NCBI GenBank assembly: GCA_021778875.1
Contig: JAJYBT010000009.1
Coordinates: 1 to 14,777 of the forward strand
DNA: 14,777 nt
Direction: 5' to 3'
DNA from: Acidobacteriota bacterium
Lineage (GTDB): Bacteria; Acidobacteriota; Terriglobia; Terriglobales; Acidobacteriaceae
Shown here: piece after piece, positions 1-7,008 of the stretch
Layout: every line of letters begins with the position of its first letter
Position numbering within the stretch: the first letter of the stretch is position 1
The notes under the pieces: model-generated
What the model saw: only the letters and a program-made list of their open reading frames with translations
What the model was told of the DNA's origin: nothing
Database searches by the model: none
Made by a program: the position numbers and the translations under genes

Positions 1-1
1 G

Positions 2-1414
2 TTCGTGGACTTTCGTTACCAGCTGCGCACGGGGTGGCTCTACCAATCGTTGGACACCGCCAATTCCGAGCTCCGCTTTCTCGCTCTCCACGATAGCCTT
101 ACACGGTTGCCCAACCGCAGCCTCCTAGAAGACCGCCTCGAGCACCAGATCCGGCAGGCCGCCCGGCAGCGCAGTGTGATCGCTGTATTCTTCATGGACC
201 TCGACGAATTCAAGCACGTCAATGATGCTTATGGCCATCATGCCGGCGATGATCTGCTGGTTCAAATAGCCCGTCGCGTCGGCGCTGCCATTCGGGCCAG
301 TGATACCTTTGCGCGCATGGGCGGAGATGAGTTTGTGCTGTTAGCCAGCGTTTCAGACCCAATGGAAGCCGCGAGTCTTGCCGACAAGGTCCTCGCCGTG
401 ATCCGCGAACCCGTGCAGCTCGAACAACAGACAATCTGGGCCTCGGCCAGCATCGGCATCGCACTCTCCGATGGGCACTCCGATAGGCCGTCCGACCTTC
501 TCCGGAAGGCTGACGCCGCGATGTACCACGCCAAGCGCCTGGGCCGGAACGGATACTGCTTCTTTAATCCGTCGATGCGTGAGAACGAGGAACTGCACCT
601 CGGCATGCTCAACGACATGCGCGAGGCAGTCCAGCGAAACCAGCTGACGCTCTACTTTCAGCCAAAATTCTGCGCCGCTACAGGCGAAGTTGTCGGAGCC
701 GAGGCTCTCCTGCGCTGGATGCATCCCACTTTGGGACTCCTTACTCCGGACCGATTCATCCCGGTTGCAGAGGAAACCGGCGCGATCTTTCAGATCGGCC
801 GCTGGGTCATCAACGAAGCCTGCCGTCAGGTCTCGCGGTGGCACGCCGCCGGACATTGGGCCTGGGGCGTTTCCGTCAATCTCTCGGCCATGGAATTCAA
901 TCATCCCGGAATGGTGGAGATGGTGCGCGACGCCTTGGACCGGCACGGCGTTGCACCGCACAACCTCACCGTGGAAATCACTGAGACGACTGCCATGAAC
1001 GACGTTGACGCCAGCCTGCTGATCCTGCAGGCGCTCAGTGACATGGGCGTCAGAGTCTCGATCGACGATTTCGGCACCGGGTACTCAAGCCTGCTCTATC
1101 TCAAGCGCTTTCCCGCCAGCGAGCTCAAGATCGACCGCGCCTTCGTGCGCAACCTCGAGAATGACCCTCAGGATGCTGCCATCGTCGCCTCCATCGTTGC
1201 ACTGGGCGGAACGCTGAGCCTCAAAGTCGTCGCAGAGGGTGTGGAAACCGTTGCGCAGCGAGACTACCTATCGCAAATCGGCTGCGACTCGCTCCAGGGC
1301 TACTACCTCGGCTATCCGATGCCCGCTGAGCAGTTGCTACTGCTGCCGTCCGTATGGCAGACCAGTTCGGGAGACCATCCCGCCGCCTCAGCAGACAAGG
1401 TCGTCGTCCAATAG
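2..1414 (+). CDS. GGDEF-EAL cyclic-di-GMP enzyme, 5'-truncated by window edge
   Basis: A bifunctional signalling protein expected to make and/or break cyclic-di-GMP. Residue numbers count from the GTG at 5. A diguanylate cyclase domain (about 30-190) has an intact GGDEF signature (106-110) and an RASD inhibitory I-site (97-100) exactly five residues before it. The phosphodiesterase domain (about 205-450) keeps the EAL motif (233-235), the metal-binding Asn of VNLS (292), EITE (324-327), DDFGTGYSS (354-362), Lys375 of KID, and VAEGVET (409-415). Both halves therefore look catalytically competent. The reading frame is open to the left edge, so the GTG at 5 is probably not the start and an N-terminal sensor is missing. 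The helix before GGDEF (SLDTANSELRFLALHD) resembles linkers in MHYT- and PAS-type sensor proteins; that link is only inference. It converges on the operon ending at 1482. Confidence 0.93.
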   Translation, partial: FVDFRYQLRTGWLYQSLDTANSELRFLALHDSLTRLPNRSLLEDRLEHQIRQAARQRSVIAVFFMDLDEFKHVNDAYGHHAGDDLLVQIARRVGAAIRASDTFARMGGDEFVLLASVSDPMEAASLADKVLAVIREPVQLEQQTIWASASIGIALSDGHSDRPSDLLRKADAAMYHAKRLGRNGYCFFNPSMRENEELHLGMLNDMREAVQRNQLTLYFQPKFCAATGEVVGAEALLRWMHPTLGLLTPDRFIPVAEETGAIFQIGRWVINEACRQVSRWHAAGHWAWGVSVNLSAMEFNHPGMVEMVRDALDRHGVAPHNLTVEITETTAMNDVDASLLILQALSDMGVRVSIDDFGTGYSSLLYLKRFPASELKIDRAFVRNLENDPQDAAIVASIVALGGTLSLKVVAEGVETVAQRDYLSQIGCDSLQGYYLGYPMPAEQLLLLPSVWQTSSGDHPAASADKVVVQ

Positions 1415-1424
1415 CGTGGCGAAA

Positions 1425-1475
1425 GGCGCCGAAGTCGCAAGCCGGCCGCCAACGCATCCGCGCCATTTCTTTTTT
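1425..1475 (+). terminator. possible weak terminator after the GGDEF-EAL gene
   Basis: In the 67-base gap between two convergent stop codons, GGCGC (1425-1429) can pair with GCGCC (1460-1464). This is followed directly by a T-rich tract (TTTCTTTTTT, 1466-1475). The stem is only 5 bp with a 30-nt loop, so this is a weak intrinsic-terminator candidate. The T tract suits only the plus-strand gene. I saw nothing clearer for the minus-strand operon. Confidence 0.3.
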
Positions 1476-1481
1476 CCCCAG

Positions 1482-2453
1482 TCAGTACTTCCCGGCATGC
1501 GCCACTGCCAGCTCCGTCTGCGATGCAAGCGCCGGAACCAGCCACTTCCGGTAGGCCGAAAGGTGTCCGCGCACGGCCTGGAAGTACAAGCGGCGCAGCT
1601 CGCGCGTAATGTTCCCGATAGCACCGTTCTTCACCAGTCGATGATCCACACGCACCACCGGGGCCACACCCACTGCTGTTCCGGTCAGGAACAGTTCATC
1701 GCACAGATACAACTCGCTGCGGTCGATCGGCCGCTCCACAACCTCTAGCCCGAGTTCACGCTGCGCCAGCTCCATTACTGAATCTCGCGTGATTCCCTCC
1801 AGCGCGTTTTCCGTGATTGCCGGAGTGATCAATTTTCCCTTGCGCACCATGAAGACGTTGCAACTCGCGCCCTCTGCCACCTGGCCGTCCTCATTGAGGA
1901 AGAGCGCTTCGTCAAATCCCGCGCGCCTTGCATCGTCGCCAGCCAGCGCGCTGTTCACGTACGCGCCGCAGATCTTGGCCCGCGCCGGAATCGCATTGTC
2001 TTCGATTCGCCGCCACGAGCTCACGCCCGCATGGAGCCCCTTTTCGCTGGGCAGGTATTCGCCGAAGGGCATTGCTATGATCGCAAAGGCATCCTCGTCG
2101 TCCGTGCTCACGCCCAGCCGCTCCGCGCTCTTGTAGGCCAGCGGACGCACATAGATGTCCGTCCGTAATCCATTGCGCCGCGCCAGCTCCACCGTGATCT
2201 CGCACAGTTGCTCTGCCGTGGCGGGCACCTCGATGCGAAGAATTCCGCAGTTCTGCTTCCAGCGCGCATAGTGTTCCAGCGGCCTTACCAGAAACAGCTG
2301 CTCTTCCGTCTCATTCCAATATCCACGGATGCCCTCAAAAACGCCCGTCCCATAATGCAGAGCATGGGTCAGAATCCCCACCCGCGCCTCGCGCAGCGGC
2401 ACATACTCGCCGCCAAAATACACAATCAGATTCGGATCCGCCTTAGCTTGCAT
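1482..2453 (-). CDS. ilvE: branched-chain amino acid aminotransferase
   Basis: A PLP-dependent fold-type IV aminotransferase that interconverts Leu, Ile and Val with their 2-oxoacids. At 323 aa it has the normal length. It carries the family's ALHYGTGVFEGIRGY segment (31-45), the expected catalytic Lys160 (RAKICGAYVNS), the EGASCNVF cofactor loop (194-201) and FLTGTAVGVAPV (255-266). The ATG lies in the end of the upstream ketoisovalerate oxidoreductase gene (11-nt overlap), and a GAGGTG ribosome site sits five bases before it, which fixes the start. It is the last gene of the operon. Its place behind a VOR-type oxidoreductase suggests the pair handles branched 2-oxoacids in sequence. D-amino acid aminotransferase and aminodeoxychorismate lyase belong to the same fold, but the sequence pattern favours IlvE. 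Confidence 0.93.
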   Translation of the reverse strand: MQAKADPNLIVYFGGEYVPLREARVGILTHALHYGTGVFEGIRGYWNETEEQLFLVRPLEHYARWKQNCGILRIEVPATAEQLCEITVELARRNGLRTDIYVRPLAYKSAERLGVSTDDEDAFAIIAMPFGEYLPSEKGLHAGVSSWRRIEDNAIPARAKICGAYVNSALAGDDARRAGFDEALFLNEDGQVAEGASCNVFMVRKGKLITPAITENALEGITRDSVMELAQRELGLEVVERPIDRSELYLCDELFLTGTAVGVAPVVRVDHRLVKNGAIGNITRELRRLYFQAVRGHLSAYRKWLVPALASQTELAVAHAGKY

Positions 2454-3933
2454 GACACACCTCTTTCAAAGATTCGCGAACCAACCCGCGCCCTTGCGCA
2501 AGCGCCCGTCCGTCGAGTTCCAGCCATTTCGCGCTCTTTACCAGCCGCTGCAACGCCTCGTCAACGCTCGACTGCGGCAGCGCGCCCGTGCACTCCAGCA
2601 GCGCGCCCAGCATCACCATGTTCGCAGCGCGCGTGTCGCCCAGTTGGTTGGCAATCTGTGTAAACGGTCGCGCCAGTACATGCAGGTCATCCCGATCGCA
2701 GCCCTCCGGCAGTGCATTGCCGTTATAGAGAACCCATCCCCCCGGCCGCACGTTCGCATAGAACTTGTGCAGCGACGGCTCATTCATCGCTACCAGCACA
2801 TCCGGACGCATCACGAGCGGCGAATCAATCGGCTCCGTCGAAAGCCGCACATGGCAATTCGAAGTCCCCGAGCGCATCTCCGGCCCATACGACGGCAGCC
2901 ACGATACCTCCAGCCCGGCATCCAGTCCTGCTTCCGCCAGCACTTCGCCCAGCAGCAGCACGCCCTGGCCACCAAAGCCCGCCACCCGAACCTGCAGATT
3001 CGTTGTTGGGAAGTCTGCCTGGTCAGCTCCGCGCCGTCCGGCTGATACCCCCCTCGCAGCAACCTGGTCTTCCTCGATCTCCAGGATCTTCGCAATCTCA
3101 TCGGTGCTTACCGCTGCCCGTGGAACCGGCCGCGCCTGCGCATGCTGCGTGCGATCGCGAATCACGCCCAGCGGGAAGGTCTTCTCCATTACCTCATGGA
3201 CCCAGCGCTGCGCTTCCACCGGAGACATCTTCCAGATCGTCGGGCATGGCGACAGTACCTCGACCAGAGAAAATCCCAGCCCGCGCACCTGGTTCTCCAA
3301 CGCCCGCTGCACCGCGCGATACGCCTGCGCCACCTGCTTGTTATCGCCCACGCCCACGCGCTCGATGTAAACCGGAGCCTCCAGCGTTCCCAGCAGCTCG
3401 CTCACATGCAGTGGATAGCCCTGGTTCGCAGCATCGCGCCCTTCGGGAGTGGTTGTGCTCCGCTGTCCCAGCAGCGTCGTCGGCGCAAACTGCCCGCCCG
3501 TCATGCTGTAGATCGCGTTGTTCACGAAGATCACGCTGATGTTCTCGCCCCGGTTCGCCGCGTGCAGAATCTCTGCCGAGCCAATCGCCGACAGATCACC
3601 GTCGCCCTGGTAGCTCACCACAATGCTCTCCGGCCGGCTGCGCTTCACCGCTGTCGCCACCGCCGGAGCCCGTCCGTGCGCTCCCTGAATGTTTCCCACG
3701 TCGAAGTAGTAGTAGGCGAACACCGAACAACCCACCGGGCTGATCAGGATCGTGCGGTTCTGGACGCCGAGTTCATCGATCGCCCTCGCCACCATCTTGT
3801 GGATGATGCCGTGTCCGCAGCCGGGGCAGTAGTGTGTCTGTCCTTGCAGTTCATCCTTGCGGTCAAAGTTCTCGTAGAACGCCTTCGGCCGGGACTGCGC
3901 CACTTCGTACAGCATCTCCCGCTCGTCAGGCAT
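2443..3933 (-). CDS. vorA: 2-oxoacid:ferredoxin oxidoreductase, fused beta (TPP) and gamma subunits, VorA-type
   Basis: Catalytic subunit of a ketoisovalerate-type oxidoreductase: a 2-oxoacid plus CoA and ferredoxin gives acyl-CoA, CO2 and reduced ferredoxin. The 496-aa product joins two subunits. The thiamine-binding beta part (about 30-260) has YCPGCGHG (35-42), [16 protein letters not shown], the GDGD metal/TPP motif (110-113) and [12 protein letters not shown] (137-148). A polar linker (about 261-312) leads to the gamma part (about 313-496), with FGGQGV (320-325) and [17 protein letters not shown] (346-362). A longer open frame reaches 4011, but the ATG at 3933 was chosen because it gives the family N-terminus, overlaps the vorB stop by 8 nt and has AGGTGG upstream. 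Beta-gamma fusions are, from memory, known in VOR of methanogens such as Methanothermobacter. Substrate preference is inferred from family resemblance and from ilvE next door; 2-oxoglutarate remains possible. Confidence 0.9.
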   Translation of the reverse strand: MPDEREMLYEVAQSRPKAFYENFDRKDELQGQTHYCPGCGHGIIHKMVARAIDELGVQNRTILISPVGCSVFAYYYFDVGNIQGAHGRAPAVATAVKRSRPESIVVSYQGDGDLSAIGSAEILHAANRGENISVIFVNNAIYSMTGGQFAPTTLLGQRSTTTPEGRDAANQGYPLHVSELLGTLEAPVYIERVGVGDNKQVAQAYRAVQRALENQVRGLGFSLVEVLSPCPTIWKMSPVEAQRWVHEVMEKTFPLGVIRDRTQHAQARPVPRAAVSTDEIAKILEIEEDQVAARGVSAGRRGADQADFPTTNLQVRVAGFGGQGVLLLGEVLAEAGLDAGLEVSWLPSYGPEMRSGTSNCHVRLSTEPIDSPLVMRPDVLVAMNEPSLHKFYANVRPGGWVLYNGNALPEGCDRDDLHVLARPFTQIANQLGDTRAANMVMLGALLECTGALPQSSVDEALQRLVKSAKWLELDGRALAQGRGLVRESLKEVCHAS

Positions 3934-5005
3934 GGACCACCTGCTCTTTCTCCGCGTAGCGTCGCGCCTGTTCCTCCACAAACGACAGCACTTCTTCGTG
4001 AGACGGAACATTTCCGCCTACGCGGCTCAGGAACTCCACCGGCCTCTCGCCATTCAGCGCCAGCCGAACGTCTTCCAGCAGCTGCCCATTGCTCATCTCC
4101 ACCACCACGAACACCTTTGCCCGTCGCGCGGCCTTCTGAAAATTCGCCGTAGGGAAGGGAAACAGCGTGATGGGCCGCAGCATGCCAACCTTCAAACCCG
4201 CCGTGCGGGCCTCGGCGGCCACTGCTTTCAGAATGCGCGCCACGATTCCGTAGCCCACCAGCACCACGTCTGCGTCCTCCAGGTAAAGCTCCTCGGCGCG
4301 GGTCTCGCGTTGCTGCGCAAGGTAGTACTTCGCCTCCAGTTGCCGGATGTGCGCTTCCAGCTTGTCGCTGTCCAGGAAGATCGAGCTGATCAGGTTCCCG
4401 CGTGACTCCTCAGTTCCGGTCACAGCCCACTTGGGTGTGCGAGGCGCAATCGCCACCGGAGAAAACTCCACCGGTTCCATCATCTGCCCAATAAACCCGT
4501 CGGCCATCACCACCACGGGATTCCGGTAACGGTCTGCCAGCTCAAAGGCCAGCGTTGTCAGGTCGGCCATCTCCTGTACTGAGTGCGGAGCGAGCACCAG
4601 CGTGCGGTAGTTTCCGTGGCCGCCGCCCTTCACTACCTGGTGATAATCGCTCTGCTCTGACGTAATGTTTCCGAGCCCCGGACCCGCGCGCGTTATATCG
4701 GCAATCACGCACGGCAATTCCGCGCCCGCCATGTAGCTGATCCCTTCCTGCATCAGGCTGATGCCCGGCCCGCTTGACGCCGTCATTACCCGCACACCCG
4801 CCGCCGCCGCGCCGTAGAGCATATTAATCGCCGCCACCTCGCTCTCCGCCTGCAGAAACACTCCGCCCACCTTTGGCAGGTACTTCGCCGCCGCCTCCGT
4901 AATCTCGCTCGCGGGTGTTATCGGATAGCCATAGAAGCCGCGGCATCCTGCCAGAATCGCGGCCTTCACAATCGCTTCGTTTCCTTTGATCAAATGCCGG
5001 CTCAT
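3926..5005 (-). CDS. vorB: 2-oxoacid:ferredoxin oxidoreductase alpha subunit, VorB-type
   Basis: Alpha subunit (359 aa) that works with the fused beta-gamma subunit and the ferredoxin subunit encoded on either side. Visible blocks are [10 protein letters not shown] (26-35), [19 protein letters not shown] (52-70), [20 protein letters not shown] (75-94), [20 protein letters not shown] (108-127), GGGHGNYR, and [13 protein letters not shown] (168-180). The core domain II follows (about 235-345; [18 protein letters not shown] at 300-317). The [18 protein letters not shown] and GQMMEPVE pattern is that of VorB rather than pyruvate oxidoreductase. An upstream ATG at 5053 would run through the ferredoxin gene; ATG 5005 gives the family N-terminus ([15 protein letters not shown]) and lies 4 nt after the ferredoxin stop, so I chose it. 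The ribosome site is weak (GGGGCG), which fits translational coupling. Confidence 0.92.
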   Translation of the reverse strand: MSRHLIKGNEAIVKAAILAGCRGFYGYPITPASEITEAAAKYLPKVGGVFLQAESEVAAINMLYGAAAAGVRVMTASSGPGISLMQEGISYMAGAELPCVIADITRAGPGLGNITSEQSDYHQVVKGGGHGNYRTLVLAPHSVQEMADLTTLAFELADRYRNPVVVMADGFIGQMMEPVEFSPVAIAPRTPKWAVTGTEESRGNLISSIFLDSDKLEAHIRQLEAKYYLAQQRETRAEELYLEDADVVLVGYGIVARILKAVAAEARTAGLKVGMLRPITLFPFPTANFQKAARRAKVFVVVEMSNGQLLEDVRLALNGERPVEFLSRVGGNVPSHEEVLSFVEEQARRYAEKEQVVHA

Positions 5006-5009
5006 CGTC

Positions 5010-5285
5010 TCAACGCCCCAATCTCTCTGCACTCTCTGTCCTGTTTGCCCCATTCGCCAGCCGCAGCACCGTAATCGCGCCCGGCTCCGGACATACCAAA
5101 AAGCACATCCCGCAGCCGGTGCAGCCCGCGCCCGTATAGGTCGCCGTGCGATATCCGTATGGGTTCAGCCGTTCGCTTAACTGGATCACGCTCGGCGGGC
5201 ATGCTTCAATGCACAGCATGCAGCCCTTGCACTCGTCTGCATCCACCCGCAGCAGTCCTCGATCGCGCTTCACCGTCTCCGCCAT
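5010..5285 (-). CDS. 2x[4Fe-4S] ferredoxin-type subunit of the oxidoreductase
   Basis: A 91-aa bacterial-type ferredoxin with two complete cluster motifs: C19-x2-C22-x2-C25-x3-C29-P and C55-x2-C58-x2-C61-x3-C65-P. This is the pattern of the small electron-transfer subunit of 2-oxoacid oxidoreductases (delta subunit; named VorC in some methanogens). It would move electrons from the thiamine site to soluble ferredoxin. The start ATG at 5285 has a good AAGGGAG ribosome site. It lies 26 nt after the CoA-transferase stop and 4 nt before vorB, so it is part of the same transcript. Roughly 20 residues after the second cluster are polar and not part of the fold. Confidence 0.93.
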   Translation of the reverse strand: MAETVKRDRGLLRVDADECKGCMLCIEACPPSVIQLSERLNPYGYRTATYTGAGCTGCGMCFLVCPEPGAITVLRLANGANRTESAERLGR

Positions 5286-5311
5286 CGTATTCTCCCTTCA
5301 TTTCGAGTGCG

Positions 5312-6634
5312 CTACACCAGCGCCACCGCCGGTTTGCGGTCCAGATAATGCGCGCGCACCGCAAACTCCTCCAGCTCTGCCCGGAACCGCGGGTCCGCAA
5401 TCGAAATCAACGCCTCCGCCCGCTCCCGCAGGGTCTTGCCGTGCAGATAGGCAATTCCATACTCCGTCACTACGTAATGCACGTCTGCGCGCGACGTCAC
5501 CACACCTGCGCCCGGTTCCAGCGTTGGCACAAGACGTGACACCTGCCCGCCGCGCGCCGTCGAGGGTAGTGCGATAATCGGTACCCCACCGCGCGAGCGT
5601 GCGGCTCCGCGAATAAAATCCAGCTGCCCGCCAAAGCCGCTGTAAGGCCTTGTCCCCAGCGAGTCCGCACAAACCTGCCCTGTCAGGTCCACCTGCAGCG
5701 CGGAGTTGATCGCTACCATCCGGTCGTTCTGCGCTACCACAAATGGGTCATTCGTATACCGGATGGGATGGAACGAGAAGCTTGGATTGTCATGGATAAA
5801 ATCGAATAGCCGTTTTGTCCCCAGCACGAACGCCGCCACCGCCTTGCCCCGCTTCACGGACTTGCGGTCACCATTGATAATTCCTGCCTCCATCAGGTCA
5901 ATCACGCTGTCAGAAAGCATCTCCGTGTGGATCCCCAGATCACGCTTGTCGTCCAGGCAGGTCAACACTGCCTCCGGAATCCCGCCAATTCCCGTCTGCA
6001 GCGTCGCCCCGTCTGGAATCAGCGACGCCACATTGCGCGCCACCCTCAGATGTACATCCGTGAAAGGCTCACTCTGCAGTTCCAGCAGCGGACGCGACGT
6101 TTCCACGATCGCCGAAATGCGGCTCACATGCAGAAAGGTGTTGCCGTGCGTCCGCGGCATCTGGTCGTTCACCTCGGCAATCACAACGCTCGAGCAGCGG
6201 GCCGCCGTCAGCGTGCAGTCTACCGTCGTCCCCAGGCTCACAAATCCATGTGCATCCGGCGGAGAAACCTGCATCAGCACCACATCTATAGGCAGTGCAC
6301 CGCTCGTCATCAGCTCTTCAATCTCGCTCAGGAAGATAGGCGTGTAGTCCGCGCGCCCTTCGGCCACTGCGTCGCGGGTATTCGCTCCGAGAAAAAGCCC
6401 GCGGTGCCGGAATCGCCCCTCATACTCCGGCTTGGTGTAGTCTGCGCTGCCCAGCGTCATCATATGGACGACCTCTACGTCGCGCAGGTCGCCGGCCCGC
6501 GCCACCATCGCGTTCACCAGCGTCGACGGAGTCCCCACGCCCGACTGCACCCACACCCGCCCGCCCGAACGCACTGCGCCGAGAGCCTCTTCTGCTGTCA
6601 TCGTCCGGCCCCAGTAATCTTCTTTCCAGCTCAT
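5312..6634 (-). CDS. acetyl-CoA hydrolase/4-hydroxybutyrate CoA-transferase family protein
   Basis: A class I CoA-transferase of the acetyl-CoA hydrolase/transferase family (440 aa, usual length), moving CoA between acyl groups in the cytoplasm through a glutamyl-CoA thioester. The likely catalytic residue is Glu238 in GIHTEMLSD; from memory this matches the active-site Glu of the Clostridium aminobutyricum 4-hydroxybutyrate enzyme. QTGIGGIPEAV (213-223) and SGFGGQLDFIRGA (332-344) are the expected CoA-binding and oxyanion segments. The start has a clear TGGAGGA ribosome site about 10 nt upstream. It is the first gene of the operon with the VOR subunits and ilvE. That context suggests a branched short-chain acyl-CoA (isobutyryl, isovaleryl or 2-methylbutyryl) as partner, with acetate or succinate on the other side. 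The sequence alone cannot give the substrate. Confidence 0.88.
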   Translation of the reverse strand: MSWKEDYWGRTMTAEEALGAVRSGGRVWVQSGVGTPSTLVNAMVARAGDLRDVEVVHMMTLGSADYTKPEYEGRFRHRGLFLGANTRDAVAEGRADYTPIFLSEIEELMTSGALPIDVVLMQVSPPDAHGFVSLGTTVDCTLTAARCSSVVIAEVNDQMPRTHGNTFLHVSRISAIVETSRPLLELQSEPFTDVHLRVARNVASLIPDGATLQTGIGGIPEAVLTCLDDKRDLGIHTEMLSDSVIDLMEAGIINGDRKSVKRGKAVAAFVLGTKRLFDFIHDNPSFSFHPIRYTNDPFVVAQNDRMVAINSALQVDLTGQVCADSLGTRPYSGFGGQLDFIRGAARSRGGVPIIALPSTARGGQVSRLVPTLEPGAGVVTSRADVHYVVTEYGIAYLHGKTLRERAEALISIADPRFRAELEEFAVRAHYLDRKPAVALV

Positions 6635-6745
6635 GCTCGTCCGTCCTCCACTCTCGCGCCCGGCCCAGCGACGCCTTTGTCATGCCTACGAATAACCCCA
6701 GTAAAATCAATTGCCCGCGCAGATCGTCCGCGTACAAACGCTTCG

Positions 6746-6797
6746 CCGGGCCTCCGCTTCCAAAACGGTCTACGCTACGCTTCCAAACCCGGCCCGG
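6746..6797. repeat. inverted repeat enclosing two direct repeats
   Basis: CCGGGCC (6746-6752) and GGCCCGG (6791-6797) form a perfect 7-bp inverted repeat with a 38-base loop. Inside, CGCTTCCAAA occurs twice (6755-6764 and 6778-6787), 23 bases apart, about two helical turns. A third CGCTTC starts at 6739. It could be a folded leader on the minus-strand mRNA, a regulator site, or one copy of a dispersed intergenic repeat; nothing in the window decides which. Confidence 0.5.
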
Positions 6798-6800
6798 ACA

Positions 6801-6814
6801 GTGATAGCTGTCAC
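6801..6814. promoter_or_regulatory. 14-bp near-palindrome, possible operator
   Basis: GTGATAGCTGTCAC is an inverted repeat with 6 of 7 pairs matching and no spacer. It sits in a divergent promoter region, 166 bases before the CoA-transferase start. The form is that of a small dimeric-regulator site, but no regulator gene is present in the window and a chance palindrome is possible. Confidence 0.3.
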
Positions 6815-6857
6815 CTCCCGCAGCCGGGTCGAACCCGCGATGATCTGAAAATTTGCC

Positions 6858-6886
6858 TTTTCACCAAGCGCCGACGGGTCTATGAT
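6858..6886 (+). promoter_or_regulatory. candidate sigma70-like promoter for the PilZ gene
   Basis: TTTTCA (6858-6863, 4/6 to TTGACA) and TATGAT (6881-6886, 5/6 to TATAAT) are separated by exactly 17 bases. A start near 6893 would leave an untranslated leader of about 116 nt before the ATG at 7009. The match is good but unsupported by experiment. Confidence 0.4.
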
Positions 6887-7008
6887 TCTGTTCAAGTTTC
6901 TGTTTATAAATGAGAAAAGGGGCTCTGTCGCGCGGAGCGGCGCACCGGTTCGGTCAGAATCGGCAAAAGTTGCTGCCGGACCCGACTGGGGCTGGGAGGT
7001 TCTCGTCG

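Larger units (their letters stand above)
6635..7008. other. divergent intergenic region, 374 bases, no gene
   Basis: Lies between the start codons of the minus-strand CoA-transferase operon and the plus-strand PilZ gene, so it must hold promoters for both. I see no coding signal. It contains two CGCTTCCAAA direct repeats inside a 7-bp inverted repeat, a GTGATAG/CTGTCAC palindrome, an outer ACCCGG...CCGGGT pair (6787-6792, 6824-6829), and a plausible plus-strand promoter. An ATG at 6910 is in frame with the PilZ gene but lacks a ribosome site. I did not find a convincing -35/-10 pair for the minus-strand operon. Confidence 0.7.

Noticed and set aside
3142..4152. 336-codon plus-strand open frame
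   Set aside because: It lies wholly antisense to the vorA fusion and vorB, has Arg/His/Gln-rich low-quality composition typical of GC-rich shadow frames, and shows no domain.
5003..5053. Longer vorB start at 5053
   Set aside because: It would overlap the end of the ferredoxin gene and add 16 residues outside the family alignment; ATG 5005 gives the standard N-terminus.
2443..5285. Indolepyruvate or pyruvate ferredoxin oxidoreductase
   Set aside because: The subunit layout (359-aa alpha, fused beta-gamma, small ferredoxin) and the VorB blocks do not fit the large IorA or the single-chain or classic PFOR.
6824..6840. GGGTCGAACCC resembling a tRNA T-arm, possibly a tRNA remnant or att site
   Set aside because: The loop is too short for a T-arm, no acceptor or anticodon arm is nearby, and no integrase is present. 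It is better read as a chance hairpin.
6910..7008. Longer PilZ protein from ATG 6910
   Set aside because: It has no ribosome site, and the added residues are not domain-like; GGGAGGT is correctly placed for ATG 7009.
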